DNA of 64,000 bases from Gracilibacillus dipsosauri (GCF_003176895.1 NZ_QGTD01000008.1:248001-312000), one strand, 5' to 3'; positions 35,121-45,083 are shown, counted from the stretch's first letter. The notes: generated from the letters alone by a model not told the origin. A program made the numbers and translations.

Positions 35121-35659
35121 CAGAAATCCTCCTTCTTCCAGTTTTCCTTCATCCAATTTCTTGCACGATATAACCGCATTTTTATTGTTGATTCTTTCAT
35201 ATTTAACTGATCCGATATTTCTTTATAAGATAAGCCCTCTAAATGATAAAGTTGCACCACTAGTCGCAATTTATCCGGCATTTCCATAATGGCAGCTCTG
35301 ACCATCTCTCGTTCGTGTTTTGCTAAATATTGTTCCTCTGGATTATGGCCATCTGTTAATTGATAATCTTGATCAAAAAAAGTTAGGTCTTCTTTCTGAC
35401 GCTGCTTCTTTCGGTTAAAATCAATAGCTTTATGTACGGCAATTCGACTGAGCCACGTCGTAAAACCTTGATTTTGATAGGAAGGGAGAGCATCGACCAT
35501 CTTAATAAATGTTTCCTGTGCAAGGTCCTCAGCGTCCTTAGGGTTACGGACAACATGATAAATCACTTTAAATACATGGTGTTTATAACGTTCAATAAGT
35601 ATCCGTAACGCTTGCTGATTTCCCTGCTGAACCTTCTTAATTAAAGCATCCTCTTGAAT
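35120..35659 (-). CDS. ECF-type RNA polymerase sigma factor
   Basis: 179 residues. Region 2 (VIYHVVRNPKDAEDLAQETFIKM, about 33–55, then WLSRIAVHKAIDFNR) and region 4 (LEGLSYKEISDQLNMKESTIKMRLYRARNW) are both present. The first ATG/GTG/TTG in frame (GTG 35566) would cut off half of region 2.1. The full N-terminus (IQEDALIKKVQQGNQQALRI) begins at an ATT at 35659, which has GGGGGGAG at the right distance, so an ATT start is proposed. It heads a four-gene operon with the anti-sigma factor and two membrane proteins, all overlapping by 1 nt. Such units respond to envelope stress and usually autoregulate. Confidence 0.88.
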   Translation of the reverse strand: MQEDALIKKVQQGNQQALRILIERYKHHVFKVIYHVVRNPKDAEDLAQETFIKMVDALPSYQNQGFTTWLSRIAVHKAIDFNRKKQRQKEDLTFFDQDYQLTDGHNPEEQYLAKHEREMVRAAIMEMPDKLRLVVQLYHLEGLSYKEISDQLNMKESTIKMRLYRARNWMKENWKKEDF

Positions 35660-35811
35660 TGCTCTCCCCCCTCTCTGTAGTTCTCTGTAATATAGACGAT
35701 GAAAAAATCAAAAATACTACATTCTTTTGAAAGTTTTTTTAAGAATAAAATGTACAATGCTATAATAACAATAACTGAAGTAGGAAGGAATTATAGAGGT
35801 TAGGTGATAAA

Positions 35812-36615
35812 ATGAAGAAGATTTTGGCCGGATTAGTCATTGGGGGTCTCCTTATTAAAAGCTACTATGATACAAATGTTTGGAAAATAAATCGTCTTTC
35901 GATTGGTACAGATAGACTAAAAGACGAAACATTTCGTTTAGTTCAATTAACGGATATACATAACAAAATATTTTTTAATCAATATACGAGACTATTGCAA
36001 AAAATTATAAATTTTCATCCCGATCTGATCGTACTCACCGGTGACTTGATTGATCGAAAAACGAAAGATTTTTCGGGCATCCTTGCTTTTGTTGAACAAC
36101 TAGCTAAAAGTCATCAATACGTCTATTTTGTGTCAGGTAACCATGAATGGGACCATCCTAGAGGGGAGGAATTTATAAACAGCTTAAGACAAAGAAATGT
36201 TAAACTTCTTGATAATAAAAGAGTAATTGTTAAGCTCAAGCGATGCCAAATCTGCTTAGTAGGGGTAGCAGATGCGGCAACGGGAAATGATCAGTTGACA
36301 GAAAGCTTATTTATAAAGGAGGGTTATCGTATATTGCTCTCACACTCACCAGAAATCATTAATAGGAAGGCTGCAAAGCTAGCTGACCTTATATTATGTG
36401 GTCATACACATGGCGGACAAATAAGACTCCCTTTCTTAGGTGCCATTATTTCTCCAGACCAAGGCTTATTCCCAAGTCTGGATAAAGGGATTTTCCAGCA
36501 TGAAAAGGGAAAGTACCTTTATATTGATAGTGGTCTAGGCACTACTAGGCTTCCAATAAGGTTTCTTAATCAGAGTCAATTATCTTTTTTGACCATTTAC
36601 GGTACAAATCGATAA
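35812..36615 (+). CDS. Metallophosphoesterase (YkuE/YaeI-like), membrane-anchored
   Basis: 267 residues. An uncleaved N-terminal helix (3–18) anchors a calcineurin-like domain with all metal-site motifs: LTDIHN near 45, LTGDLIDR near 75, SGNHEWD near 107, LSHSPEI near 179 and GHTHGGQ near 198. Relatives hydrolyse phosphodiester or pyrophosphate bonds of lipids; the substrate here is unknown. It is divergent from the ECF sigma operon and is followed by a terminator and the large surface phosphoesterase gene. Confidence 0.9.
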   Translation: MKKILAGLVIGGLLIKSYYDTNVWKINRLSIGTDRLKDETFRLVQLTDIHNKIFFNQYTRLLQKIINFHPDLIVLTGDLIDRKTKDFSGILAFVEQLAKSHQYVYFVSGNHEWDHPRGEEFINSLRQRNVKLLDNKRVIVKLKRCQICLVGVADAATGNDQLTESLFIKEGYRILLSHSPEIINRKAAKLADLILCGHTHGGQIRLPFLGAIISPDQGLFPSLDKGIFQHEKGKYLYIDSGLGTTRLPIRFLNQSQLSFLTIYGTNR

Positions 36616-36650
36616 TAGGGGGCCCCACTTTATTACAATTTGGTAGAAGA

Positions 36651-36677
36651 AATGACATAACAATGTCATCTTTTTTG
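36651..36677 (+). terminator. Terminator after the metallophosphoesterase gene
   Basis: A 7-bp stem ATGACAT/ATGTCAT with the loop AACA and CTTTTTT after it. Confidence 0.8.
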
Positions 36678-36682
36678 CAATT

Positions 36683-36725
36683 TTTACAATTTTTTTAAAC
36701 TTTCTTAATATCCTCCATTTATACT
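36683..36725 (+). promoter_or_regulatory. Pho-box-like repeats and −10 element of the surface protein gene
   Basis: TTTACA (36683), TTTAAA (36694) and TTAATA (36705) are spaced exactly 11 bp, with a weaker TTTTTG at 36672. The −10 TATACT is at 36720–36725, so the repeats occupy about −22 to −60, as PhoP-activated promoters do (TTAACA-type repeats with 5-nt gaps). No good −35 is present, which fits an activator-dependent promoter. Confidence 0.5.
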
Positions 36726-36757
36726 GTTAGTAGTATAGAAACAGGAGGTCTTAACAA

Positions 36758-39700
36758 ATGAGGAAAAGAAATAAGAAAAAAGTGGCACGATTATTTTCCG
36801 TTTTTTTAATTACATGCATTTTATTTTCTCATGTATTTGTTCATTTTTCAGTCGTACAAGCTAGTCCAAATCAGAAAATCGAGGAAAATACAGATGAAGA
36901 ACGCTCTGCTGAAACTTCGGGACAGCAATCAGTTGAAAGTAAAGACAAACAATTAACTCGGAAACCAAATCAGATACATAACGAGGAAGACAAATCATCT
37001 ACAAAGGAAGTAGAAGAATCGAATGAAATAACCGAGTCTGCGACAAAACAAGAAAAAAACATACCTGAAATCGACGAAAAAAAAGAGAAAGTAGAGAAAT
37101 CCTCGATAGAAAATGCAGAAGGTACCCCCTCTATCGATTTTCAAAAGGTTCCTTCGATCCTAATTACAGAGGTCATGCCTTTTAGTAAGGAAAATGACCA
37201 ATTTGCCTATTTCGAAATCTACAATAATTCTAATCAAGCTATTCAATTAGATTATTACAATATTTCTTTCCATTCTACAGCTAGTTCAGGTGAAAAAATA
37301 CTCGAATTACCACCAACTTCTCTTGAGCCAGGTGAAACAGTGGTTGCTTGGAACAATGGAGGGAATCTTTCCATTGATGACTTTAATCACCATTACGGAA
37401 CTAAGCTCACGGAAGAACAAGTGATAAGCTATCAAGCTATTTCGTTTAGCAATACTAATAAGCAAACGATTAGTATTCGTGATAATCAACAAGAGATCGT
37501 TTCAGCAAGCTTCTCAGAAGAAGATATTCAGCTAGGAAAGACGCTTACTTACCTATATCCTCAAGAATCAACCGCAATGCAAACTTCCAAGCAGCAACAA
37601 AAACCCACACCTGGTAAACTCGATAAACAACAAATACCTGAGAAACCAGTAACTGTTTCAGCTAGTGATGCACCAATAATCAAATCCAAGCCTGTCTCTG
37701 AGGCCGATGTAAATTCAACCATTACTATCAATGCTATCATTGATGATGCAGATTCAAGTCTTCAAGCAAAATTATTCTATCGATATCAAGGAGAGGCATC
37801 CTATCGAAGTGTGGAAATGTCAAGACAGGAGTCAAATAACTATCATGCAGAGATACCTGCAGAAGAAGTCATAACCGGACAAATAGAGTATTATATAATG
37901 GCAACCAATGCACATCATCGAGCAGTTGACCCAACAAAAGATACGCCAAATGTGATCACTGTCAAAAAAATAGAAAAAGAAAAGAAGCAAGTAAATACAG
38001 TAGTAGAAGAACAAAAAATGATCAACGAGGATTTTACTCAGTACCCACAACTTTTAATTACAGAAATTTCACCTAATACAGCAGGTGGTGGTACCGATTA
38101 TTTTGAATACTTTGAACTATATAATAATACTAATCAAACCTTACATCTAAGCGATTATCATTTCATTTATCATTACACGGACTCCAGTAAGAACATTATG
38201 TTTGAATTACCAGACGTAGATATAGCGTCAGAAGAAACATTAGTATTCTGGTATAACAATGGAAAGAACGAGCTAGAAGCTTTTAACGAACAATTTTCTA
38301 CTAATCTAACAAAAGAAGAGGTCATCCCATTTAATAGCTCATCCTTTCCTGGATTTGCGAATGGAGGAAATCGTGCTTTAATTATTAAAGATCACAAAAA
38401 TAACGAGGTTGTTTATGCTGATTATCTAGGTGAAGATAATAATAATGATGGAAAGGTTATTCAATATAAATATCCATTAGAAGAAGCTACAAAAATGAAG
38501 AAGCATCAAGTACTAGCAGACCCTACACCTGGCATGGTAGATGAGGTTCAAGTACCAAGTGAGTCTGTAGAAGTTCCAGAAGAAGAAATAGACCAAGAAG
38601 CACCAATGATTACACATAAACAAGTGAAGGAAGGACAGGCTTTTTCGCCGATTTCGATTCAAGCAGAGATAGTGGACAATCATACCATTCCATCAGCGAA
38701 TCTTTACGTTAAGAAGAAAGACTCTGAATATATCAGTCTACCAATGTCGATAGATCCTGAAAATCCCTCACAATATACAGTAGAGATACCTGGTAATCAT
38801 GTGGATGAAAACCTTACTTATTATATAGAAGCAACAGATGGTAGAAATAAGAGTAAAACAGAGGAATTTACGATTCAAATTGATCAGGAGAAAATTGATT
38901 CTCAAGCATTACCACCATTACTAGTAACAGAGGTTGTACCTGATACGACAAACACAGGGTCTGCTGACGGCTATGAATTTATTGAAATTTATAATAATAC
39001 AGATCAACCGATTAATTTAAAGGATTACAAGATCCAATATCGTTATGGTACTGATCCAGAAAGTGATGTGATTTGGCCATCTATTCCAGATGATGTCGTA
39101 ATTCCAGCAAAGGAAACACTTGTTTTCTGGATCATTAATGGTCACAATAATGATCAAACAGTAGCAGATTTCAATGCGAATTTTAGCTCCCAGTTAGTGG
39201 AGAATCAGGATATTGTTCGTATTGAATCAGCAGGGATGGCTAATGGTAGCACAAGAGGTTTAATTATTGCTTCCAATACAGGAATTGAATATTCCATCGC
39301 TTACTATAATGACACAGAAAATGTGGATGATGTTGTCGCAAATAAGGGAATTGTTTATAGATATCCAGTAGATAAGACGAATGTAATGGAAAAAATAAGT
39401 GCAGGTGAATTAGATGCAACACCTGGCACAGTAGAGGACTATCAAGTTCCGAACGAACCTGTTCAAAAACAACAAGATACAATAGCACCAGAAATCGATA
39501 ATATAACGACCATTTCTCAGGTGAATCATACGGAAAACATTGATTTACAAGTAAGTGCCAATGATAATCAAGAGGTTAAAACGGTAGCTGTGTATTATCG
39601 AACCGAGGATGAAAAAGAATTTAAAGAGGCCTTACTGGAAGAGAGTGAAGAAAAAGGGGTTTATCAGTATCGCATTTATGCTCCCGAAATCATAGGAAAA

Positions 39701-42655
39701 GAATATGTAGAATATTATTTTCAAGCATCAGATGGTACGAACAGTGTAAAAAGCGGCATTGAAACGATCCGAGTGGCAAGTGACCTGGATCAAAGTCCTC
39801 TCAGATTGAATGTAGAGAATGAGCAAATTTTATCTGGTAAATCCATCATAAAGGGGACAGCTGAGAAGAGTAGCTCAGATGACTTAATAATGAAAATTGA
39901 CGAACAAGTAATCAACGATACGTATAAAGCTGTGGAACATCAAGCGTATTTAGCATTTGAAGTTAGCGGAATTAACACTTATTTCCAAAATGGTGTCACA
40001 ATAGGGGATGAGATTGTCCATATTTTCGATGATTGGATGGCCCAATGGGAAACGATTACGGTTCCCATTGATCCAACAAAACTGCAGTTAGGTGATAATA
40101 CTATTACAATTCGTGCTGGTAATAAAGCTACTCCATGGGAGGGAGACCCTGGCGAGAATCGAGATGATTTTAATCTTCGTAATGTTCGGTTAGTGATGAC
40201 AGATGGTACGGTTTTAACAGATCCGTCACATCCGGATCCGTCGGATGTGTTAGATATGGGGGATGATGGAACAGAGCGGATAGCGGAGCATTTCACATTT
40301 ACCATTACGGATGGGTTAGCAAATTCTTTAGCTTATCAATGGGATACGACTACGGTGGAAGATGGTTCTCATCGCGTACAAATTCTTCAAAATACTAAAT
40401 TAATCGAAAGAAAGGTATTTGTCGATAACACGGCACCAATCATCAGCCCCAATATGGAAGAAAATAGGTCCTATAAAGGTGAGTTTGAGATCAATGCAGA
40501 AATAACGGACGAAATAGCTGGAGTGGACAGTTATCAAGCATGGTTAGATAACGAAGAAATCACCCTTCCATATATGACATCGTCTGGCTCCTTAGCACCT
40601 GGAGAGCACGTGTTGAAAATCAAAGCGATTGATAAAGTTGGAAACGCAAAAATCGAAGAAATAATGTTCCATACAGTAGAGGAAAATCCAACAGAACCAA
40701 ACAACCAAACGGATACTCAAATTGGTGATCCGAAACTACGAGTCAAAGTCAAGGACCCAATGGGAGATCAATTAGATGTTGGTTTTTATCAGGCATTTCA
40801 ATATAAACCATCCGATAAAAGCTCCGTTATATCCTATCAAAGTACAGCTAAAACGGAGCCACCTGCAACCAAGAAGATCTCCGCTCAGGCTGAATTGTCG
40901 GATCAAGAATTGAAGCTTGCTTCCGAACAAGATGGGAAATACTTAGTAACAGATTCTACGACTGAATTTCCTTATCATCGCTTTGATGTCACTTTAGATG
41001 AATCGGTTAATAACGATGATCAAGTAGAATTAGTATGGAATGGTCATTCATTAGAAGGTAGGAAGGTCTCCATGTATGCATGGAACATCGAAAAAGCGCA
41101 ATGGGATTTGATCGACTACCAAATTGCAGGCACTGATGACTTTACGTTAAGTGGTTATGTGGAAGTGACTAAGTATGCAGACAACCATACCATTCATGTT
41201 ATCATTCAGGATGAAATTCCTGCAAATCCAAATCAATATGATTATACCTTTGTTTGGATGTCTGATACACAATATTATTCGGAAAGCTATCCGCATATTT
41301 ATGATAGACAAACTCAATGGATTGCCGAAAATCAAGAAAAAATGAACATCGAATATGTCTTTCATAGTGGTGATTTAGTCGATGAAGCAGACCAAGAATA
41401 CCAGTGGTTACATGCGGATGAGTATATGAAGACATTGGACGATGCTAATATTCCATATGGGGTGCTTGCAGGAAATCATGATGTATTGCAAAAAGATAAT
41501 GACTACACAGAATATTATAAATACTTTGGTGAGGATCGTTTTATGGAAAAACCGTACTATGGTGGTTCCTATCTCAATAACAGAGGACATTATGATTTAA
41601 TTTCGGTTAATGGCAATGACTTTATTATGATGTATTTAGGCTGGGGTATTGATGAGGAGGGAATTGCGTGGATGAATGAGATACTAGCTCAATATCCCGA
41701 TCGCATGGCGATATTAACCTTTCATGAATATTTACAAGCAACTGGAACACGCCATCCTTTAGGTGAAAAACTGTACAATGAAGTCGTTATTCCAAATGAA
41801 AATGTAATGGCAGTCTTGTCTGGTCATTATCATGAAGCTCAAACCTTGATAGATGAAATCGATGATGATGGAGACGGAACGCCCGACCGAACTGTTTATC
41901 AGATGTTAGCAGATTATCAAGCAGGACCTGAAGGTGGTCAAGGGTATATGCGTTTGTTACATTTTGATTCAACGAATAACCGAATTTTTGTTAATACGTA
42001 TTCACCATATATGGACGATTACAATTACTATGATACAGATGAGTATCCGAACAAGGATGAATTTATGATTGATCTAGATCTAACACCAAAGGAAAAACGT
42101 GTAGCTACAGATTCCTTTGTGGTTAATGTGTACACCAATTCTGAGATAGGTACTGTTCAAAATGTTGCAAGTGGAGATACCGCAGAAATAACATGGTCTG
42201 GGTTAGAAGAGGGGAAGACCTACTACTGGTATACCCGAATTACAGATCAGTATTCTGGCTCTACAAGATCGTCTATTTGGTCTCTTATAAAAGGAAGGGA
42301 TGATGTATCTGAAGGCGAGCATGATGAAAATAATCAAGATGAAGGTACAGGTACGGGGGATAATGATCAAGAGCAACCTCCAACCAAGCCAGAAGTTAAT
42401 CCAATACAAGATGAAAAAGGGAATGAAATCGACAATCAGGATGAAATAGAGAAACATTCGGAATCAGATAAAATAATTCGAGTGAATAAAAATCAAGACA
42501 AAGAGCCTCTGACTAGTAAGCAGGGTATTTCGCTACCAGATACTGCGACAAACATATATAATCTTTTGTTAGGCAGTATGGTTCTACTCGTAATGGGAAT
42601 AATCCTTTTCATATGGCAAAGACAGAAGCGGCAGAAGCAAAAGTATTCTAACTAA
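36758..42655 (+). CDS. Wall-anchored lamin-tail-domain / metallophosphoesterase surface protein
   Basis: 1965 residues. A signal peptide (about 1–36) and an acidic, Glu/Lys-rich stretch (37–130) come first. Three lamin-tail domains start near 133 (ILITEVMP), 431 (LLITEISP) and 722 (LLVTEVVP), each followed by an Ig-like module with an (E/T)YYI-type strand. A calcineurin-like phosphoesterase lies at about 1495–1750: SDTQYY, SGDLVDE, AGNHDV, FHEY and GHYHE. An FN3-like module (about 1785–1845) follows, then a charged linker and the sorting signal LPDTA near 1926 with a membrane helix and a basic tail. It is exported and probably sortase-anchored. LPDTA rather than LPXTG suggests a class D sortase; none is in the window. 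Probable role: release of phosphate from extracellular phosphoesters. Confidence 0.88.
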   Translation: MRKRNKKKVARLFSVFLITCILFSHVFVHFSVVQASPNQKIEENTDEERSAETSGQQSVESKDKQLTRKPNQIHNEEDKSSTKEVEESNEITESATKQEKNIPEIDEKKEKVEKSSIENAEGTPSIDFQKVPSILITEVMPFSKENDQFAYFEIYNNSNQAIQLDYYNISFHSTASSGEKILELPPTSLEPGETVVAWNNGGNLSIDDFNHHYGTKLTEEQVISYQAISFSNTNKQTISIRDNQQEIVSASFSEEDIQLGKTLTYLYPQESTAMQTSKQQQKPTPGKLDKQQIPEKPVTVSASDAPIIKSKPVSEADVNSTITINAIIDDADSSLQAKLFYRYQGEASYRSVEMSRQESNNYHAEIPAEEVITGQIEYYIMATNAHHRAVDPTKDTPNVITVKKIEKEKKQVNTVVEEQKMINEDFTQYPQLLITEISPNTAGGGTDYFEYFELYNNTNQTLHLSDYHFIYHYTDSSKNIMFELPDVDIASEETLVFWYNNGKNELEAFNEQFSTNLTKEEVIPFNSSSFPGFANGGNRALIIKDHKNNEVVYADYLGEDNNNDGKVIQYKYPLEEATKMKKHQVLADPTPGMVDEVQVPSESVEVPEEEIDQEAPMITHKQVKEGQAFSPISIQAEIVDNHTIPSANLYVKKKDSEYISLPMSIDPENPSQYTVEIPGNHVDENLTYYIEATDGRNKSKTEEFTIQIDQEKIDSQALPPLLVTEVVPDTTNTGSADGYEFIEIYNNTDQPINLKDYKIQYRYGTDPESDVIWPSIPDDVVIPAKETLVFWIINGHNNDQTVADFNANFSSQLVENQDIVRIESAGMANGSTRGLIIASNTGIEYSIAYYNDTENVDDVVANKGIVYRYPVDKTNVMEKISAGELDATPGTVEDYQVPNEPVQKQQDTIAPEIDNITTISQVNHTENIDLQVSANDNQEVKTVAVYYRTEDEKEFKEALLEESEEKGVYQYRIYAPEIIGKEYVEYYFQASDGTNSVKSGIETIRVASDLDQSPLRLNVENEQILSGKSIIKGTAEKSSSDDLIMKIDEQVINDTYKAVEHQAYLAFEVSGINTYFQNGVTIGDEIVHIFDDWMAQWETITVPIDPTKLQLGDNTITIRAGNKATPWEGDPGENRDDFNLRNVRLVMTDGTVLTDPSHPDPSDVLDMGDDGTERIAEHFTFTITDGLANSLAYQWDTTTVEDGSHRVQILQNTKLIERKVFVDNTAPIISPNMEENRSYKGEFEINAEITDEIAGVDSYQAWLDNEEITLPYMTSSGSLAPGEHVLKIKAIDKVGNAKIEEIMFHTVEENPTEPNNQTDTQIGDPKLRVKVKDPMGDQLDVGFYQAFQYKPSDKSSVISYQSTAKTEPPATKKISAQAELSDQELKLASEQDGKYLVTDSTTEFPYHRFDVTLDESVNNDDQVELVWNGHSLEGRKVSMYAWNIEKAQWDLIDYQIAGTDDFTLSGYVEVTKYADNHTIHVIIQDEIPANPNQYDYTFVWMSDTQYYSESYPHIYDRQTQWIAENQEKMNIEYVFHSGDLVDEADQEYQWLHADEYMKTLDDANIPYGVLAGNHDVLQKDNDYTEYYKYFGEDRFMEKPYYGGSYLNNRGHYDLISVNGNDFIMMYLGWGIDEEGIAWMNEILAQYPDRMAILTFHEYLQATGTRHPLGEKLYNEVVIPNENVMAVLSGHYHEAQTLIDEIDDDGDGTPDRTVYQMLADYQAGPEGGQGYMRLLHFDSTNNRIFVNTYSPYMDDYNYYDTDEYPNKDEFMIDLDLTPKEKRVATDSFVVNVYTNSEIGTVQNVASGDTAEITWSGLEEGKTYYWYTRITDQYSGSTRSSIWSLIKGRDDVSEGEHDENNQDEGTGTGDNDQEQPPTKPEVNPIQDEKGNEIDNQDEIEKHSESDKIIRVNKNQDKEPLTSKQGISLPDTATNIYNLLLGSMVLLVMGIILFIWQRQKRQKQKYSN

Positions 42656-42678
42656 AATGGAGTAGAAATTTGTAAGAA

Positions 42679-42713
42679 AAAAGGAGCTTGCATTTCAAGT
42701 CAAGCTCCTTTTT
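42679..42713. terminator. Bidirectional terminator after the surface protein gene
   Basis: AAAAAGGAGCTTG and CAAGCTCCTTTTT form a 13-bp inverted repeat with T-runs on both strands. Confidence 0.9.
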
Positions 42714-42721
42714 ACATTCAG

Positions 42722-43078
42722 CTAAAGGCCCCAATAAATGATAATGACGATTATTTCAAAAACTAGTGAAATAAATATTATCCAAATTATTTCTAACCTT
42801 AAAAAAGCATTCATTACGGTCCATTCTTTTATTTTTGCTAAGCGTCTAGCAACTTTCCAGTTGATAGGCACAAAAAACAATGAAAACAATAATCCAACGG
42901 AGAGTGAAATAGAAGAATGGATAACTCCTAAATTAGCAGTTAAATCAGCTACGGTATTGCCGATTATGTATATGGGAATACCTACCCATATAAAAAAGGT
43001 TAAGACCAATAATGGGATTACCATTATAACAATCATAAAATTCTTCTTCAGAACATCAAGATAAATTTTAGTATACAT
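42722..43078 (-). CDS. Three- to four-helix membrane protein, function unknown
   Basis: 118 residues, largely hydrophobic (helices about 15–38, 50–75, 95–116). Not recognised. The ATG at 43078 (MYTKIYLD) is preceded by TGGGGGAA; the longer frame to 43114 includes this ribosome site and is less likely. It stands between the surface protein and ligD. Confidence 0.55.
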   Translation of the reverse strand: MYTKIYLDVLKKNFMIVIMVIPLLVLTFFIWVGIPIYIIGNTVADLTANLGVIHSSISLSVGLLFSLFFVPINWKVARRLAKIKEWTVMNAFLRLEIIWIIFISLVFEIIVIIIYWGL

Positions 43079-43233
43079 ATATTCCCCCATAAGATTTATC
43101 CAAGTAACAACCACTCTTGCTATAAAACAGCCTGCTATCTAATCAGATGAAGTCCCACTAATATTTTAGCAAATTGTCGTAATAGGAGGAAATAAAGTAG
43201 ACTTTCCTCACAGTATTATCAGAAAATGGTGTA

Positions 43234-44991
43234 TTAATCCATCTTACTTGGAGGTGACATAAGAAAAGGGCAGCCTTTTTTTACAAGACGCTCAGGAACT
43301 GTATTTACCGTATAATCTCTCGGATCTAACTTCTCATCTACTTCCTCCCAAAACAAAGGTGTTGCGACAGTAGCTTCCTTGGTGGCTCGAGTAGAATAGG
43401 GAGCAATTATTGTCTTTCCCTCAGCGTGTTGTACATAGTCAATATAAAGACGATTTTTGCGTTTCTTTTTTAATCGTTCTATCGTAAAACAATCTGGATA
43501 TTGTTGAACAAGCACTTCTGCTACAGCTCGCATAAAATCTCTCGTCTCCTCAAATGTCATCATTTTCTCTCGCAATGGTAAATGAATTTGTAGACCTGTC
43601 CTACCTGATGTTTTTATTAATGGAGTAAAACCTTCTCCTTCCACCATATCCTTAATCAAATGGGCGGCCATTACAGCATACGAAAAATACTCTAGACTTG
43701 GTGGATCGAGATCAAATACCATTTCATCAGGGTAAGCAGAGTGAACCGTTTGAAAAGGAATATGAAATTCTAATCCTCCATGATTACCGAACCATAACAA
43801 ACTTTCAAGTGTATTACACAATAAATCCTTTTCCCCATCCTCAGATAAAATATAATCGATAAACTCAGGAGCATAATCAGGTAAATGCTTTTGATAAAAG
43901 GAATGTTGATCGATTCCATCAGGATAGCGGATCATCGTTAAACGTTTGTTTTGTAATCTAGGTAGTAAGAAAGGGGCGACATTCCTCAAATAGACAAGAT
44001 AATCAAGTTTCGTGATCTGGGGAAATAGTTCTTTATTGGGCTTAGTTAAGTCAATTTCTTTAGGTAGCTGGGCTAACCCTAACCGAACCATCTCCACCGT
44101 ACAATCTGTTGGAGATAGATCAAACCGAAAAGATCGAAAAACTGGTTCTCTTATCTCTCCGTCCTTCACATCTAAACAATTAATATCTATGCAAACACTA
44201 GGTGTTACGTACCAATGCGTGCCCTGTTTACGACCATTTGCTTGGATGAAATTAGTTAAGGTTTTTTTATCTTCTTGAGCAAAGCCATGTTTGATTTTTC
44301 CTAGTTCTTCATTCTTGTCTAATTTTACATCAAAATAATCATTTGTCAGATTCCATCCACTTATTACACCTTGTACAGTTCGATAATTTTTCCATTTTAT
44401 CCATTGTCTCGTTCTTTTTCCTTCGATATAGGTTGAATGGATATTTTTTGCGACAATTCCCTCTGCTTGATGGAAGAAACTGATTTCTTCTATTTCATTG
44501 AGCTTCTTAAAGGAGTGAATGAGAAGTAGCTGCCTCTGCTCCACCGTGAATTGCTTAAATAATTGCTCTAATTGTTTTCTTCGGTCTAAAAGTGTTTGTG
44601 ATTGAAGGGTTTGATCATTCAGCAGTAATAGGTCAAAACAGAGGAAGCTTACTGGTCGCTGTTTGCTTAATTGTTGTATTTTTACTTTAGAACGAGTTCT
44701 TCCTCTTGTCTGAATAGAAGAGAAGTTAGCTTGATATGGCGTTCTTAGGATAACAAGCTCTCCATCTAAAAAAATCGGAAGTTGCTTTTCAATATTCTTT
44801 TGGAGAATTAAACAAGTAGAGACGATTTCAGGAAATTGAAAGGTGAGATCCTTGCCATTACGGCTCCATAATGTGATCTTCTCTGCAGTCCACTCAATTC
44901 CGCAACGAAAGCCATCATATTTTATTTCATAGATCCAATCCTTCTGCTTATTTATTTCCTCAACAAGCGTCGGTAACATTGGTTTCCACAT
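43234..44991 (-). CDS. ligD: ATP-dependent DNA ligase LigD (ligase–polymerase type)
   Basis: 585 residues. The N-terminal ligase domain has motif I EIKYDGFRCG with the adenylated Lys24, motif III (CFDLLLLN), motif IV (AEGIVAK) and motif V (WIKWKN). The primase-polymerase domain is C-terminal, starting near 290 and containing the Asp pair in YPDEMVFDLDPP. No 3'-phosphoesterase domain. This is the Bacillus YkoU arrangement, used with Ku for non-homologous end joining in spores. It is divergent from ku (92 bp between the starts). The ATG at 44991 follows AAAGGGTG. Confidence 0.94.
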   Translation of the reverse strand: MWKPMLPTLVEEINKQKDWIYEIKYDGFRCGIEWTAEKITLWSRNGKDLTFQFPEIVSTCLILQKNIEKQLPIFLDGELVILRTPYQANFSSIQTRGRTRSKVKIQQLSKQRPVSFLCFDLLLLNDQTLQSQTLLDRRKQLEQLFKQFTVEQRQLLLIHSFKKLNEIEEISFFHQAEGIVAKNIHSTYIEGKRTRQWIKWKNYRTVQGVISGWNLTNDYFDVKLDKNEELGKIKHGFAQEDKKTLTNFIQANGRKQGTHWYVTPSVCIDINCLDVKDGEIREPVFRSFRFDLSPTDCTVEMVRLGLAQLPKEIDLTKPNKELFPQITKLDYLVYLRNVAPFLLPRLQNKRLTMIRYPDGIDQHSFYQKHLPDYAPEFIDYILSEDGEKDLLCNTLESLLWFGNHGGLEFHIPFQTVHSAYPDEMVFDLDPPSLEYFSYAVMAAHLIKDMVEGEGFTPLIKTSGRTGLQIHLPLREKMMTFEETRDFMRAVAEVLVQQYPDCFTIERLKKKRKNRLYIDYVQHAEGKTIIAPYSTRATKEATVATPLFWEEVDEKLDPRDYTVNTVPERLVKKGCPFLMSPPSKMD

Positions 44992-45083
44992 TGTCAACAC
45001 CCTTTCTCCTTATATATTTGCTTATTTTTGAATTTTTATTAAGACATTGCAAATGCTAGGAATACAAGAGGAGTGATGAATGC

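Noticed and set aside
37150-39450. DNA-level repeats from the three lamin-tail domains
   Set aside because: The similarity is at protein-domain level only; the DNA copies are divergent and not a tandem array or CRISPR.
39979-40305. Reverse-strand ORF of 108 codons inside the surface protein gene
   Set aside because: Codon-shadow of the large forward gene; no ribosome site and no recognisable protein. The same holds for the other reverse ORFs between 37.3 and 42.5 kb.
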